In this document: piece by piece, positions 54,740-64,000 of the stretch
Layout of the letters: every line of letters begins with the position of its first letter
How positions within the stretch are numbered: position 1 is the first letter of the stretch
Assembly: GCA_021234155.1 (NCBI GenBank)
Contig: JAJEKV010000002.1
Location: forward strand, 38,613,841-38,677,840
Reading direction: 5' to 3'
DNA from: Isoetes taiwanensis
Taxonomy: Eukaryota; Streptophyta; Lycopodiopsida; Isoetales; Isoetaceae
DNA: 64,000 nucleotides
Position numbers and translations under genes: made by a program
Notes under the pieces: generated by a model
What the model was told of the DNA's origin: nothing
Seen by the model: only the letters and a program-made list of their open reading frames with translations
Database searches by the model: none

Positions 54740-57700
54740 ACTACCACACATTAAACTAGTACCCCCGGGAGATTTCCCTTGTGAACTCTAACTTGAGGGT
54801 GTGTGGCAACATTTTTCTGCCCCCTAAGTGCCCCCCTTGGCCTCTTAAAGTCTTGTTTGCATCTAAGTTAGGTTTCATTTCCTAAAGTTTCTTTGGGTTT
54901 CATGGGTAGGTTTCCTCCTTGTCTCTCGCCTCTGCATTGCGTTGTTTAGATGTCGTCCCTAGTTAGGTTCCTCCCCTCCCTCTTAGTTAGGTTTCCGATG
55001 TTTTTTGATTTTTCATATTTGCCTTATGTTTTGATATGTTGCCGCCCCCCCTAGTTAGGTTTCCCTCTTCTTCTCTAGTTAGGTTTCCAAATAAAAAATA
55101 AAAAATGCATGGCATATCTTTGGCTTATCTTTGTTTTCTTCTTCCTTTGCTCCCCTTTTGTTTCCTCTTTGACTTCCTTTGGTGATTGTGGGACACTCCT
55201 TGCCCTCGTGCCCCCTTGACCTCACCTTTCTTAGGTTCAGGCTAAACTCCTTCTTGCATAGCTAGTCCCCCTTCCTTAAGCTTAGGAGAGTATGTGATCT
55301 GGTAGGGGGTGGGGGGCTTTTTCTCAGGGGAAGTGTTGAAAAAAGGCTAGGTGGTTGCATGGCCCCCACTGGGAGTGGAAGGGGAAAATTCGTATAGTGG
55401 TTCCATGTGCCCCACCATAGTTTTCCGAAAAAAAAAAAAAAAAAAAAAAAAAATTGTTGATGAATATGGAAAATCATAGCAAAAGTTGGATGTTTTTTCT
55501 TGCAAAGTGGGTTCCCTCCCTGTTGCCCCTTTTTGGGCAACATAGACCATCATGATACCTAGAGTTTCAAGATTGGAAGATACTTGTCAAAGTTTGGAAG
55601 ACTTGTGGTTTCTTTTGAGGTTTCATCTTAAGTTACTTTCTCATCACTCATATGGTAAGAATTAGTGCTATTTTGATCCTGCTAGAGTTTGGAAGAAATT
55701 GGTTCAAGTTTGGAAGACCCTTGGGATCTTGGTTGTATAGCCTAATTCTTTCCTTTGAGGAAGTTTTCTAGTTACATTCTTATTTCTTGAAGACCAGGCA
55801 AAGAATATTGCAAGCTATACAATGAGTCATTACCATGTTGCTCATATTCACTCATATGAAACTAAATGGAGTTGCACCCATGATTTGGAAGTCACACATA
55901 TGAAGATGCACTTAGAAGTGGAATTGCTCTTATTTTGGCCTTGAAGATTGGAAGACCTTTTTAGAAGTTTGGAAGACCCTAGGGCCTTGAGCAAAGTTAT
56001 GTTCATCATAAGGTATGATTTGAGCTTTTTGAGATATGATCATGTGCTCTGAGGGTTCCAGCCTTCATCCATTTCATCCATCCTACATCCACCTTCCTTT
56101 CATTTTTTTTATATACCTCATTTTCACCCTGTCATGCCTTCTTTCATTACCTCACTATCTATATTTTATTGGCCTCACCTCCACTTGTGAATTGCTCTCA
56201 AGAGATCATGAAAAACCTCAAGAGCAAAGAAGCTTGAATTTTACCTTCATTCTATCACCCTAAATCCTACCATAGCTTTTTTTTTTTTTCCTATTTTTCC
56301 ACCCTTTTCCTATGATTTTTTCACCATTTCCAAGGTTGAAAATTCATTGACCATGGTCAAAATGGCCAAAATTTCAAGTATCTCAATTTGACACGAAAAC
56401 ACTCTAGATTTGAAGCTTGGCAAAAATAGCTAGGTTGGCCTTTTCAAAATTCAAAAAGACATGGGAAACCCCTCAAATATCATTTCTTGGGATCGTGCCA
56501 AAAAATAAAAACCTATTCTAGCCTATCTACCCTATCTAATTTTGCATAGTTCGGTCACCCCCATTTTTCCACGGCGGGCGTGGGGGGGGGCGGACAATTT
56601 GGGTGTCCCCTCTGCGTGCACGCATAAATTTAATAGCTGCCCGCATTATTCCTTATATACCTTAGCCGCCCGGACTTCGTTTGTGCACGTGGGATATATA
56701 AGCCCTTGAGAATTTTTGATAAACCCTAAGAAATAGAGGAACACCGCTAAATCCGGCCAATTAGGTGCCTAAACTGATTGAATCCCGCCAATTTCGGCGA
56801 AATTAGTTCCTAAACCTTTTCCGAAACCCACGGAACCCTTTGTGGCACTTGATTGATAGAAACTTGCTCGAGTTAGGGCGGAAATCATTGAACCGAAATT
56901 TGGTTTTGGGAAGGGCAGATTTTTAATGCACGGGAATACAGATCATTTTTTACCCCCCGGAGATATACCTCGTGATGCAGGCGATTTCTATATTCGATAT
57001 TCTCTTGATGCATTTCTACCTCAAATTACGCGCTAATCCCTTTCGAGATTGAAGATTGACTGTATTTTGATTGAAGACCGACTCTGTTGTGACTTATTTG
57101 ACATCAAAACTCCTACTGCTACTCAAATTATCTTATTATTTTCTCTTTCTGATAATTTTTGGGTTTTCAGAAGTTGACAATGCCTTGGGATCTGTTCTCA
57201 AGCATTATCCTGGGTATTACTTGCTGAGAATTCTAAACTCCTGTGATATCTTATGATTTGAATGCATATTCATTGCCTGGACAAATACAAATAGTGTTTC
57301 CATCTTCTTTTGTTTCAAGTTGTTCTCACCTTTGTCTAAACTAATAGAAACCAGATATTTAAAGTAGAATCCAAATTAATAGTCGTGTCCCATTCTTTAA
57401 AAGGTTTGAGTATTGCTTATATGTAAAGAAAACAAAGAAAAAATAGTTTTTTCCATAACTGTCATAAACTGTGACAGAAATCGAGACTTTGGCCCATCTC
57501 AGTAAATATCATAGTGTTTGCTTGTCAAGAAAACCTTATGCACATGATCTAGAGTTTATTTTGAAGCTGTTTATACAAATTCCAACTCAAGATTCATCAC
57601 CAAACTATATTTGCAAATTTTGGCTCTCTGTTTTGGCATTGACCAATTTTTGACTGAACCTTGACATTGATTTTCTTGGTCTTCCCCTATCCAAATCGAG

Positions 57701-57808
57701 ACAGACTTTCACCAGTAGTTCCCTCTACTTGTCTATAACTCATACCAAAACCAAAACTCAAAAATCTTAAAGGGTGTATTTGCAAGATTGATTCTTGCTC
57801 TGACAGCA
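54740..57808 (+). repeat. putative 5' LTR and flank of Ty3-B
   Basis: Three kilobases without protein-coding sequence, ending TGACAGCA directly before a primer-binding-site-like text. The left border is not fixed; TGTGTGGCAACA at about 54799 is one possibility. It contains six spaced copies of GTTAGGTTTC-like text (54860-55090), five of GTTTGGAAGA (55570-55980), and an A-run (55430-55453). The 3' LTR would lie mostly beyond the window, so a match to confirm it was not available. Confidence 0.4.
56686..56701 (+). promoter_or_regulatory. G-box and TATA box in the putative Ty3-B LTR
   Basis: CACGTG at 56686-56691 is followed at 56695 by TATATAA. This spacing is close for a G-box/TATA pair, but both motifs are standard plant promoter parts and lie about 1.1 kb before the primer-binding-site-like text, as expected for U3. 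Confidence 0.4.
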
Positions 57809-57826
57809 GTTTTTACGCCGGGGACT
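57809..57826 (+). promoter_or_regulatory. Ty3-B primer-binding site, degraded
   Basis: GTTTTTACGCCGGGGACT retains GCCGGGGA of the tRNA-Asp-type site (TGGCGCCGTTGCCGGGGA). Its place just before gag fits. Confidence 0.45.
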
Positions 57827-57979
57827 GTGTAGTGATTTTGACAAAACCAAGCATTTGAAATTGAGTTCTTTTTGCTTTATATGATTAAGGATTGATCACC
57901 CTAAGTGATCTGGAGGTCTGACGGTTTGTTTACACTTCCTTTGAGGTTAGGCTAAAATTCCAGGTTTTAGGCTAACATT

Positions 57980-59300
57980 TTGGAGGTCCCAAAGAGATTT
58001 TTACGGAAATTGAACTCAATGGCACCAAGGAAGATTTTCGTGAGCGCTGAACCACGAGGAGACAAATCAACCAGATTTGGTAGGAGTAAGCATGAGTGGC
58101 TACCGGATCTACCACTAATGCTACAAATACTCCCAACTTGCCTATTCCTCCACCAGCTCCTCTCTATCAGTCTACAAATATTACAAATATTTCCTCTGTG
58201 CCCTCTTCTTCACAAATTCATAAACTTTTTGAACCAGATCAACCTGCTCATTCGAATGCAGTTCCTCCATCAGCACCTTATCATTTTGAGTTGACTATAC
58301 CTGTTTCCCCCCCTTGCTATGATTCTTCCATGAATGCCAACCATTTTCTAAAAAACTTTGAAGACTATTATGAAGAACATGGGAGAAAGAAGGGTTCCAG
58401 GTTTGCAAAATTCATCAAATGCATGAAGGGTGATGAGGCCAGATCTTGGCTCGATTTTGAGCTGTCTATAGGTACCAAAGGGGATGAATTGGAACACAAG
58501 TTTCTATCAAGGTTTGGTAAGGCTACTTCACCCAGGATCTTGTCTTTGAACTCAACTCATTTTCCATTAGACCTGGTGAGAGTGTAAAGCAGTATGTGGA
58601 GAGATTTAATTCTTATTTGCTAGTGTGTAAAAGTCAGGAATCAGGTTACTCATCCAACATTGCACCTAGTTGCTTCCTTTATCAGAGGTTTGATGTCTAG
58701 ACCTAGGATCTATAGGAAGTTATTAAAATTACAAAAATTTGGTGAGTTGGATTCTATCCATAAAACATTTGTAAAATTTGTAGATCCAGCGAGAACTATT
58801 AAGCTATCTTCGATGAAGAGATCGGAGATCCATTTTATCCTCCTCATCATGGAACCGAACATGATTTACATTTTGCTAATCTTTGCTCCTGTTTATGCAG
58901 TACAAAAGAGAAGAAGAAGTCCAAAGTGAAGAATTGGATCCTCATGTTTCAGAGATGAAATCTGAGATCAGTAAAGTGTCTGAGGCACTTTTGGAAGTTA
59001 CCAAACAACTTACTGAATTAAAAAACAGTAAAGATGCCCCACCTCCTGAATGCACAAACTGTGGTAAACCTTACCATAGAGTTTGAAAGTGTTTTGCAAG
59101 GCAATGTCCTAAGTGTCATAGAAGAGGTCACTTTGGTAGAGAATGTCCTGTTTGCTCTTTTTGCAAGGAAATAGGTCATGAGGAGAAGTATTGCAGTGTT
59201 AAGGCTTATTTTGAAAAACAAGATAAAGGTAAACAAATGTCAAATATAAGTTTTATTGAGACTTGTGCGGGGAGAACAGGGAAGAGCAAGATGTTATGGT
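57980..59300 (+). pseudogene. Ty3-B Gag
   Basis: Capsid-like sequence (NHFLKNFEDYYEEHGRKKGS, MKGDEARSWLDFELSIG, near 58340-58480) is followed by a coiled-coil stretch (EMKSEISKVSEALLEVTKQL near 58960) and three C-X2-C-X4-H-X4-C knuckles near 59050-59200. The first knuckle has a TGA in place of a codon (CTNCGKPYHRV-stop-KC); the second is CPKCHRRGHFGREC and the third CSFCKEIGHEEKYC. Frames change near 58580 and 58880. Confidence 0.85.
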
Positions 59301-59494
59301 TGTGGAACCGTGCGAGCTCATCCAAATGCATCTACAGGTTCTGTTCCACCTCATAAGGTAACATTTCAATCAGATCCTCAGAATATAGCTCCTCCTCCTG
59401 CTCAAAGGTATAAACAGAAAGATTCTGAGTTGGATGAATTTGAATTACTTATGAAAAATTCTAAGGTTCTTGTGGATTTATTAACTCACGAGAA

Positions 59495-60004
59495 TTGCAC
59501 CATCATACGGGGGAAAAGTTGATCAAAAGCACTCCGGATATTGAAGAGGTTCTTGCTGCTGAAACACGCAACAATATTTCTGTGGCTTTGCCTGAGCAAA
59601 CTGAAGATCCAGGTGCTTTTACTTGTAGTGCTACTATAGGAACTTCCCATCTAGACAAAGTTTTGCTGGATGGAGGTTCTTCTCTTAATGTTATGCCTTA
59701 TCATGTTATGAAGGCACTGGATCTCAAGGTAGAAGATAATACTTCCATTGTTCTAAAATCTTTTTCAAATGCTAAAGTTGTGCCTAAGGGAATAGTAAGA
59801 AATGTATCTGTGAATACAGGGGGAATCATTGTGCTGGCCACATTTGTGGTTGTTGATTTTGAAAATGTTAATCAAGCTAATATCTATGATCTATTATTAG
59901 GAAGGAGATGGATGAAAGCGATTGGATGCAGGACACTGTATGGTTTTGAAGGCACTTGCACCATTTCAATGGAGCAACTTCATCAAACGGCAAACAAAAG
60001 CTGA
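59495..60004 (+). pseudogene. Ty3-B aspartic protease
   Basis: A 169-codon open frame. LLDGGSSLNVMPYHVM (near 59665) is the active-site loop, and IYDLLLGRRWMKAIG (near 59885) the family's C-terminal motif. It would process the polyprotein. This frame itself has no stop. Confidence 0.88.
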
Positions 60005-60159
60005 TCCATCTGCTAACATTAGGTTCATAGATGTGGACATACTACAGGAAGAAGATTTGGGTGTTTACAATTTAGGCCTGGATGCTAGTATACATGAAGA
60101 GGTTGTCAACTTTGCTTACATGCATGTTGAATCTCCTGATCTGAAGGCAAAAAAAGCCT

Positions 60160-60530
60160 ACCTGGTTTGATGGAGGTATGTCAAAAAACTGGGGATTGCT
60201 TCTTCATTTGCTATTTTGAAGGATGCAGATTTTAAGTTGATGACTAAGATAGGGAGAATTCACCCTAATATTTCTTCTAATGTGAGAATACAAAGCCCTC
60301 ATTGCGGGTTTACAAGAAGCAAGGTGTATGAGTATTTCTCATATTGTTATTTATGGAGACTCACAACTTGTTTGTAGACAAATCTTGGGAGAATATCGAA
60401 CTAAACATCAAGACATGGAGGATCTGAAAGTGCTCAAGCCGGAGAATTATTAACTTTTTTTTGATCATTGGGAGATTTTACATATTCCTAGATCTAAAAA
60501 TTTTGAAAGTCTGACTCATTGTCTTGAGAA
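60160..60530 (+). pseudogene. Ty3-B extra RNase H-like domain, before RT
   Basis: Between protease and RT the plus strand reads an RNase H fold with its acidic residues: Asp in WFDGGMSK (about 60160), then IASSFAILKDADFKLMTKIG, Glu in EYKALIAGLQEAR (60286), Asp in HIVIYGDSQLVCRQILGEY (about 60345), and FDHWEILHIPRSKNFESL (about 60460). The pattern is that of the archaeal/plant-type RNase H found as an extra domain in Tat elements. One stop (TAA near 60452) and two frame changes are present. The usual Ty3 RNase H is separate, after RT (61690-62090). Location before RT is the odd point. Confidence 0.75.
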
Positions 60531-60659
60531 AAACCCTTATGGAGTATTTATGCGAAGGAGCTATTCAAGAGGATGTCTTAGATGAAGAGGAGCTTTCCCA
60601 ATTCCATCCCATCTTAACTATCAACCTAGCACAAGAGGAATCACTTAAAAGAGCTTGAA

Positions 60660-61340
60660 GTGCATAAAGGAGGTATATCTAGGACCCTGCAAATGGGAGA
60701 CTTATATAATGAAGGTGATCAAGGTAAAATGGTTGAGTTATTTGAGGATTGGGTGGATGTTTTTGCTTGGGAGTATTCAGAACTGAAAGGGGTTGATAAA
60801 AAAATTTGTGAGTTTGAAATTAAGGTTCGAGAAGATGCCAAACCTGTTATGCAGAAGTTGAGAAGAATTAATTCTTCACTTTTAGATCTTATCAAGCAGG
60901 AATTATTCAAAATGCGGGAATCAGGATTGATAGTTGACATTGTGAACCCCTCTTGGGTTTCTTGTATTGTTCAGTTCTAAAAAGAATGGTTCTTTAAGAA
61001 TATGTGTGGATTATAGAGATCTAAATAAAGCTCTTTGTTAAAGATTGTTACCCTTTGCCTTTTTGGAAGAAATCCTTTATCACGATTGGTTGGTAAGTCT
61101 ATGTACTCATTTTGGATGGTTTCTACGGTTTTAATCAGATTAGCATCAAAAAGGAAGATCAGTCAAAGACATCCTTCATTACTCCATGGGGAACTTATGC
61201 AATGAAAAGGATGCCTTTTGGCTTAATGAATGCCCCTGCCACATTTCAGAGAGCCATGGATACTGTCTTTGCAAACATGACTCCTGAGCAATTCGAGTTT
61301 ATACGGATGATTTATGCTTTAGGTACTTGATACAAGTGAT
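60660..61340 (+). pseudogene. Ty3-B reverse transcriptase
   Basis: Starts with DWVDVFAWEYSELKGVDKKI (near 60750), then FKMRESGLIVDIVNPSWVS (near 60910), YGFNQISIKKEDQSKT, TPWGTYAMKRMPFGLMNAP (near 61185) and a YTDD box (VYTDDLCF, near 61300, in another frame). Frame changes lie near 60980 and 61290. A stop-containing connection region follows to 61690. Confidence 0.88.
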
Positions 61341-61689
61341 CATATTTGAGCTAACAAGAATATTCACATTGTGCGAGACACAAACTGGAGTTAATCTAAA
61401 CCCAAAAAGTGCATCTTTTTGGCATCCAAAGGCCAGCTCTTAGGCCATGAGGTTTTTACGCTAAAGGCCTTCAAGTAGTAGAAGAGAAGATCATAGCTTT
61501 AAAAAGCTTCAAACACCCAGGACAATTAAAGAAGTCAAAGGGATTTATGGGAATGACCTCTTTCTTAAGAGTGTATGTGCCTAATTTCTCTCACCTTATT
61601 AGTCCTATCTCTAAGTTGACTAGAGTAGGCCAAGTTAGTAAAAAGAGAAAGTAAATATAGGCACATTGTTTGGACCTGATGAGTGTGAA

Positions 61690-62100
61690 AAAGCTTTTTG
61701 CAGATCATAGAGGCTATTTGTCATTCTACACTTTTAAAAACTCCAGACCTTTCATTACCATTTAAAGTTTACATAACTATCACTAAAAAGGCTTTGGAGT
61801 TGCCATTTTGCGGGATAGACACCCTATTGCTTTTTTGCAAGCAAACAATGGTCTCAAATCAAGAGAAGTATGCTAAGATAGAAAGGAGTCTTCTTTGCTC
61901 TCATCTTTTTTGATCGAGACGGGGTCATCTTTTACAAAAATCCCAAGCCACTATCTACATGTGTGAGAACCCCATGCCTTTTTGTATGGTAAGAAATTAG
62001 AAAAACCTAAGCTTCATAGGTGGGCTTGTAGGCTTCAATCTTATGATTTAAAGGTAAAGGTTATTCATGTATTGAACAATCCGAGTTTATACACGCCTCT
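61690..62100 (+). pseudogene. Ty3-B native RNase H remnant
   Basis: TPDLSLPFKVYITITKKALE (near 61745) is the beginning, with the Asp normally found at the active site changed, and ACRLQSYDLKVKVIHVLNNP (near 62030) the end. Several stops separate them. It shows that the RNase H before RT is additional, not a moved copy of this one. Confidence 0.7.
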
Positions 62101-62269
62101 TTGCCTACTTTGAACATGAGGAGGTGGTACAAGAAGAAGAAATGACTAACCTTGTTGTAAATGAGCGGGGCGTGTCAACTATGCTAGCTCAAGGTTGGCA
62201 ACAACCTATCGGAGATTCCTTGATTATCAAGAGATACCTTCGAATTTTCAAAAGCCAAGCTTACAAGTT

Positions 62270-63345
62270 TAAGTTAAAATGTTTGACTTACTCATTGGTT
62301 GGTGACATCTTGTGCAAGGTAAATAGGGATGGTGTACTCTTAAGATGTGTTGATGAAGATGAAGCTGCCACGGTACTTTTTGAAAATCATAAAGGTGTTT
62401 GTGGTGGTCATTTTGCGGCCAGATACAAGCGCCAAAAAATATTAAGGTGCAGTTATTTCGGCCTCATTTATTTAGAGATTGCTATGATGTCATAAAAACT
62501 TGCCACCAATGCAGATTTTTGGTAAGAAAATTTTGCATCTGCCCCTCTTCTTTTTGGAATTGTGTCCCCAGGCCCATTTCAAGTTTGGGGGCTAGATTAT
62601 GTTGGCCCTATAAATCCCTCATCTTCGCTTTCGGCATGAATACATTGTTGTGGCTACTGATTTATTTACCAAATGGTCGAAGCGGCACCCTTGAGAAAAG
62701 CAAATGCATATACTCTTTGCTAGGTTTTGCATGAAAACATTTGTTCTAGATTTGGGATCCCTTTCAAAATTTTGACTGATAGAGGCTCTACTTTTATTAA
62801 TGAGGTTATTCAAATTCTTGTCTCAAGCCTCAAGATCAGACATGTGAAAAGCTCAGCCTATTACCCTCAAGGAAATGGTCAAGCTGAGTCCACTAACAAA
62901 GTGCTTAAGGGTATTTTACAGAAATCAGTTTGCCAAAACCAAAAGATTGGCATTTGAAATTATATGATGCTCTTTGGGCTCATAGAATCCTTTGCTAAAA
63001 CTGCCACTAATGCTTCTCCCTTGATTTTGGTTTATGGTGTTGAAGCAGTTATTCCTGTTGAGTTGGAGATCCCCTCTTTGAGGATGGCACTCAAGTTGGA
63101 TTTGGAGTTTACTGAGGCATTACAACACAGGTATGAGGTTTTACTAAAGTTGGATGAGGATAGATTTGGTGCAGAAAACTTCAATCTACTTAAGAAGGCT
63201 AGGAGTGCAGCAGCTTTTAAAGCAGCTCACAAGCTCCAGGATAAATTTGCTCCATTGGAACTCGTGCTCAAATGGGATGCTGCAAATGAAGGTAAGTTGT
63301 CTAAATTTGAAAATCCTTGGGAAGGCCCTTACAGTTTGTAAGAGA
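62270..63345 (+). pseudogene. Ty3-B integrase
   Basis: Zinc-binding region: LVGDILCKVNRDG, HKGVCGGHFAARYKRQKIL, TCHQCRFL (62300-62520). Core: LDYVGPI (near 62590), TDLFTKW (near 62655), DRGSTFINEVIQ (near 62780) and YYPQGNGQAESTNK (near 62865) with the final catalytic Glu. The core end is ALWAHR/NASPLILVYGVEAVIPVE (near 63020). The C-terminal part (KWDAANEGKLSKFENPWEGP) ends near 63340. Three or more frame changes are visible. Confidence 0.88.
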
Positions 63346-63430
63346 AAGCTGGCTGTTCATCTTATTGGCTTAAGGATCTCAAAACAGGTTTGGAATTACC
63401 CAATCCTACAAATATTCAGCATTTGAAAGA

Positions 63431-64000
63431 TATTGGCCTCAACATGCATGTTTAGGCCTTTTTTGCTCTATATGAACATCTATTTTAACTTAAAGTAGGT
63501 TAATTGCTGTTGGAAGTTGGAGATTTAAAATTCTTTTGATTGATTTTGTTTATTTCCTTGAGGCTTAAGCTGTAGATTTTGGTTGGTTGGAATTGCTAAA
63601 TTGTTTCTGATTAGTTGTACTCAAGTTTCTTTATACTTGTGCCATCAAGACCATTTTTCCTTTGAGGTGAACTAATTGTGTGTTCTGTTTGAAGCAGAAA
63701 TATTTTTTCAAGATCAGACATTTTCAAAAAGAGCAAGAGAAAATTCTATTCATCAAAAAAGGTACACAAGTTACAAAAGAGAGGATCCTCTCATAGAAAA
63801 CCAATGCTGTCAGCATTTCCTGAAGGGATAGTAGGAATCTTGTCTGAAGGAGATCCATCTGCAGCATCTAAGAGACTGTTATATCTGGTAAAAAAATTGT
63901 CCATGGTACCAAACACATAGTGATCTTCACTCCAGAGATTCTCTTTCAGGAGTTTGAAATGCATCTCTTTTATCATGAGAAGCATCAAGTAACCATAGCT
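63431..64000. other. Ty3-B 3' side, no gene seen
   Basis: AT-rich sequence probably belonging to the element's 3' untranslated region. A minus-strand ORF of 65 codons (63988-63791, KEMHFKLLKENLWSEDHYVF) runs near the window end and is unrecognised. Confidence 0.4.

Larger units (their letters stand above)
57960..63430 (+). mobile_element. Ty3/gypsy LTR retrotransposon Ty3-B, internal region
   Basis: On the plus strand: Gag, aspartic protease, an RNase H-like domain, RT, remnants of the usual RNase H, and integrase. Integrase after RT places it in Ty3/gypsy, and the combination of a tRNA-Asp-like primer site with an extra RNase H suggests the Tat lineage. Each part has stops or frame changes. 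The right LTR is not seen before the window ends. Confidence 0.88.

Noticed and set aside
55262-55553. Minus-strand ORFs with Phe runs
   Set aside because: Produced by the A-run at 55430-55453; no coding signal.
1-64000. CRISPR arrays, bacterial operons, tRNA genes
   Set aside because: The tandem repeats lack spacer structure, coding units are intron-containing or retroelement-derived, and no complete tRNA cloverleaf was recognised.

Overview
This window is a piece of a large, repeat-rich plant nuclear genome. The evidence is split genes with GT-AG introns, plant gene families (a LysM receptor-type protein, an AAE15/16-type acyl-activating enzyme, a RAV-type AP2 protein), plant LINE and Ty3/gypsy families, and a small insert resembling plant mitochondrial rRNA. 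The mix of low gene density, abundant LINEs, old decayed copies and long introns would fit a fern, other seed-free vascular plant or gymnosperm, but nothing here fixes the species. No bacterial-type genes, CRISPR arrays or tRNA genes were found. Layout: 0.8-1.2 kb holds exons of an unrecognised plus-strand gene. 2.0-2.6 kb is a broken LysM gene. 3.5-5.5 kb is a decayed LINE (family J). 5.5-14.3 kb is an old L1-type LINE split by a nearly full-length 7.8-kb minus-strand L1-type LINE with a 14-bp target duplication. 14.8-28.9 kb is a minus-strand Ty3/gypsy element (Ty3-A) with both LTRs, which carries extra coding sequence 3' of pol and contains a nested 3.1-kb LTR element without pol; Ty3-A appears to have landed in the G-run of an unrecognised minus-strand exon. 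30.4-30.8 kb is a frameshifted RAV/AP2 pseudogene. 31.8-32.6 kb is a terminal-inverted-repeat element. 33-36.4 kb is mostly non-coding with tandem repeats (60 bp, 157 bp) and a fragment of mitochondrial small-subunit rRNA. 36.4-39.9 kb is a second family-J LINE on the minus strand. 41.4-42.9 kb holds coding-like sequence of an unknown family. 43.8-46.5 kb carries six clean exons of the N-terminal part of an AAE15/16-like enzyme. 46.5-54.6 kb is a minus-strand NIFK-like RRM gene facing it tail to tail, with two LINE pieces inside. 54.7-63.4 kb is a second, decayed Ty3/gypsy element (Ty3-B) on the plus strand, whose order appears to be gag-PR-RNase H-RT-RH-INT. How the parts relate: almost everything is mobile DNA that has broken the few host genes present. 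The best preserved host sequence is the AAE15/16-like 5' half and the NIFK-like exons, and even these show a changed ATP-binding loop residue, a frameshift and a weak splice site. The most notable observations are the RNase H-like domain placed before RT in Ty3-B, the extra 3' coding block of Ty3-A, the LINE-in-LINE nesting with a shared upstream ORF, the two host genes meeting ten bases apart, and the unknown family at 41.4-42.9 kb. All calls come from reading the sequence; no database search was run.
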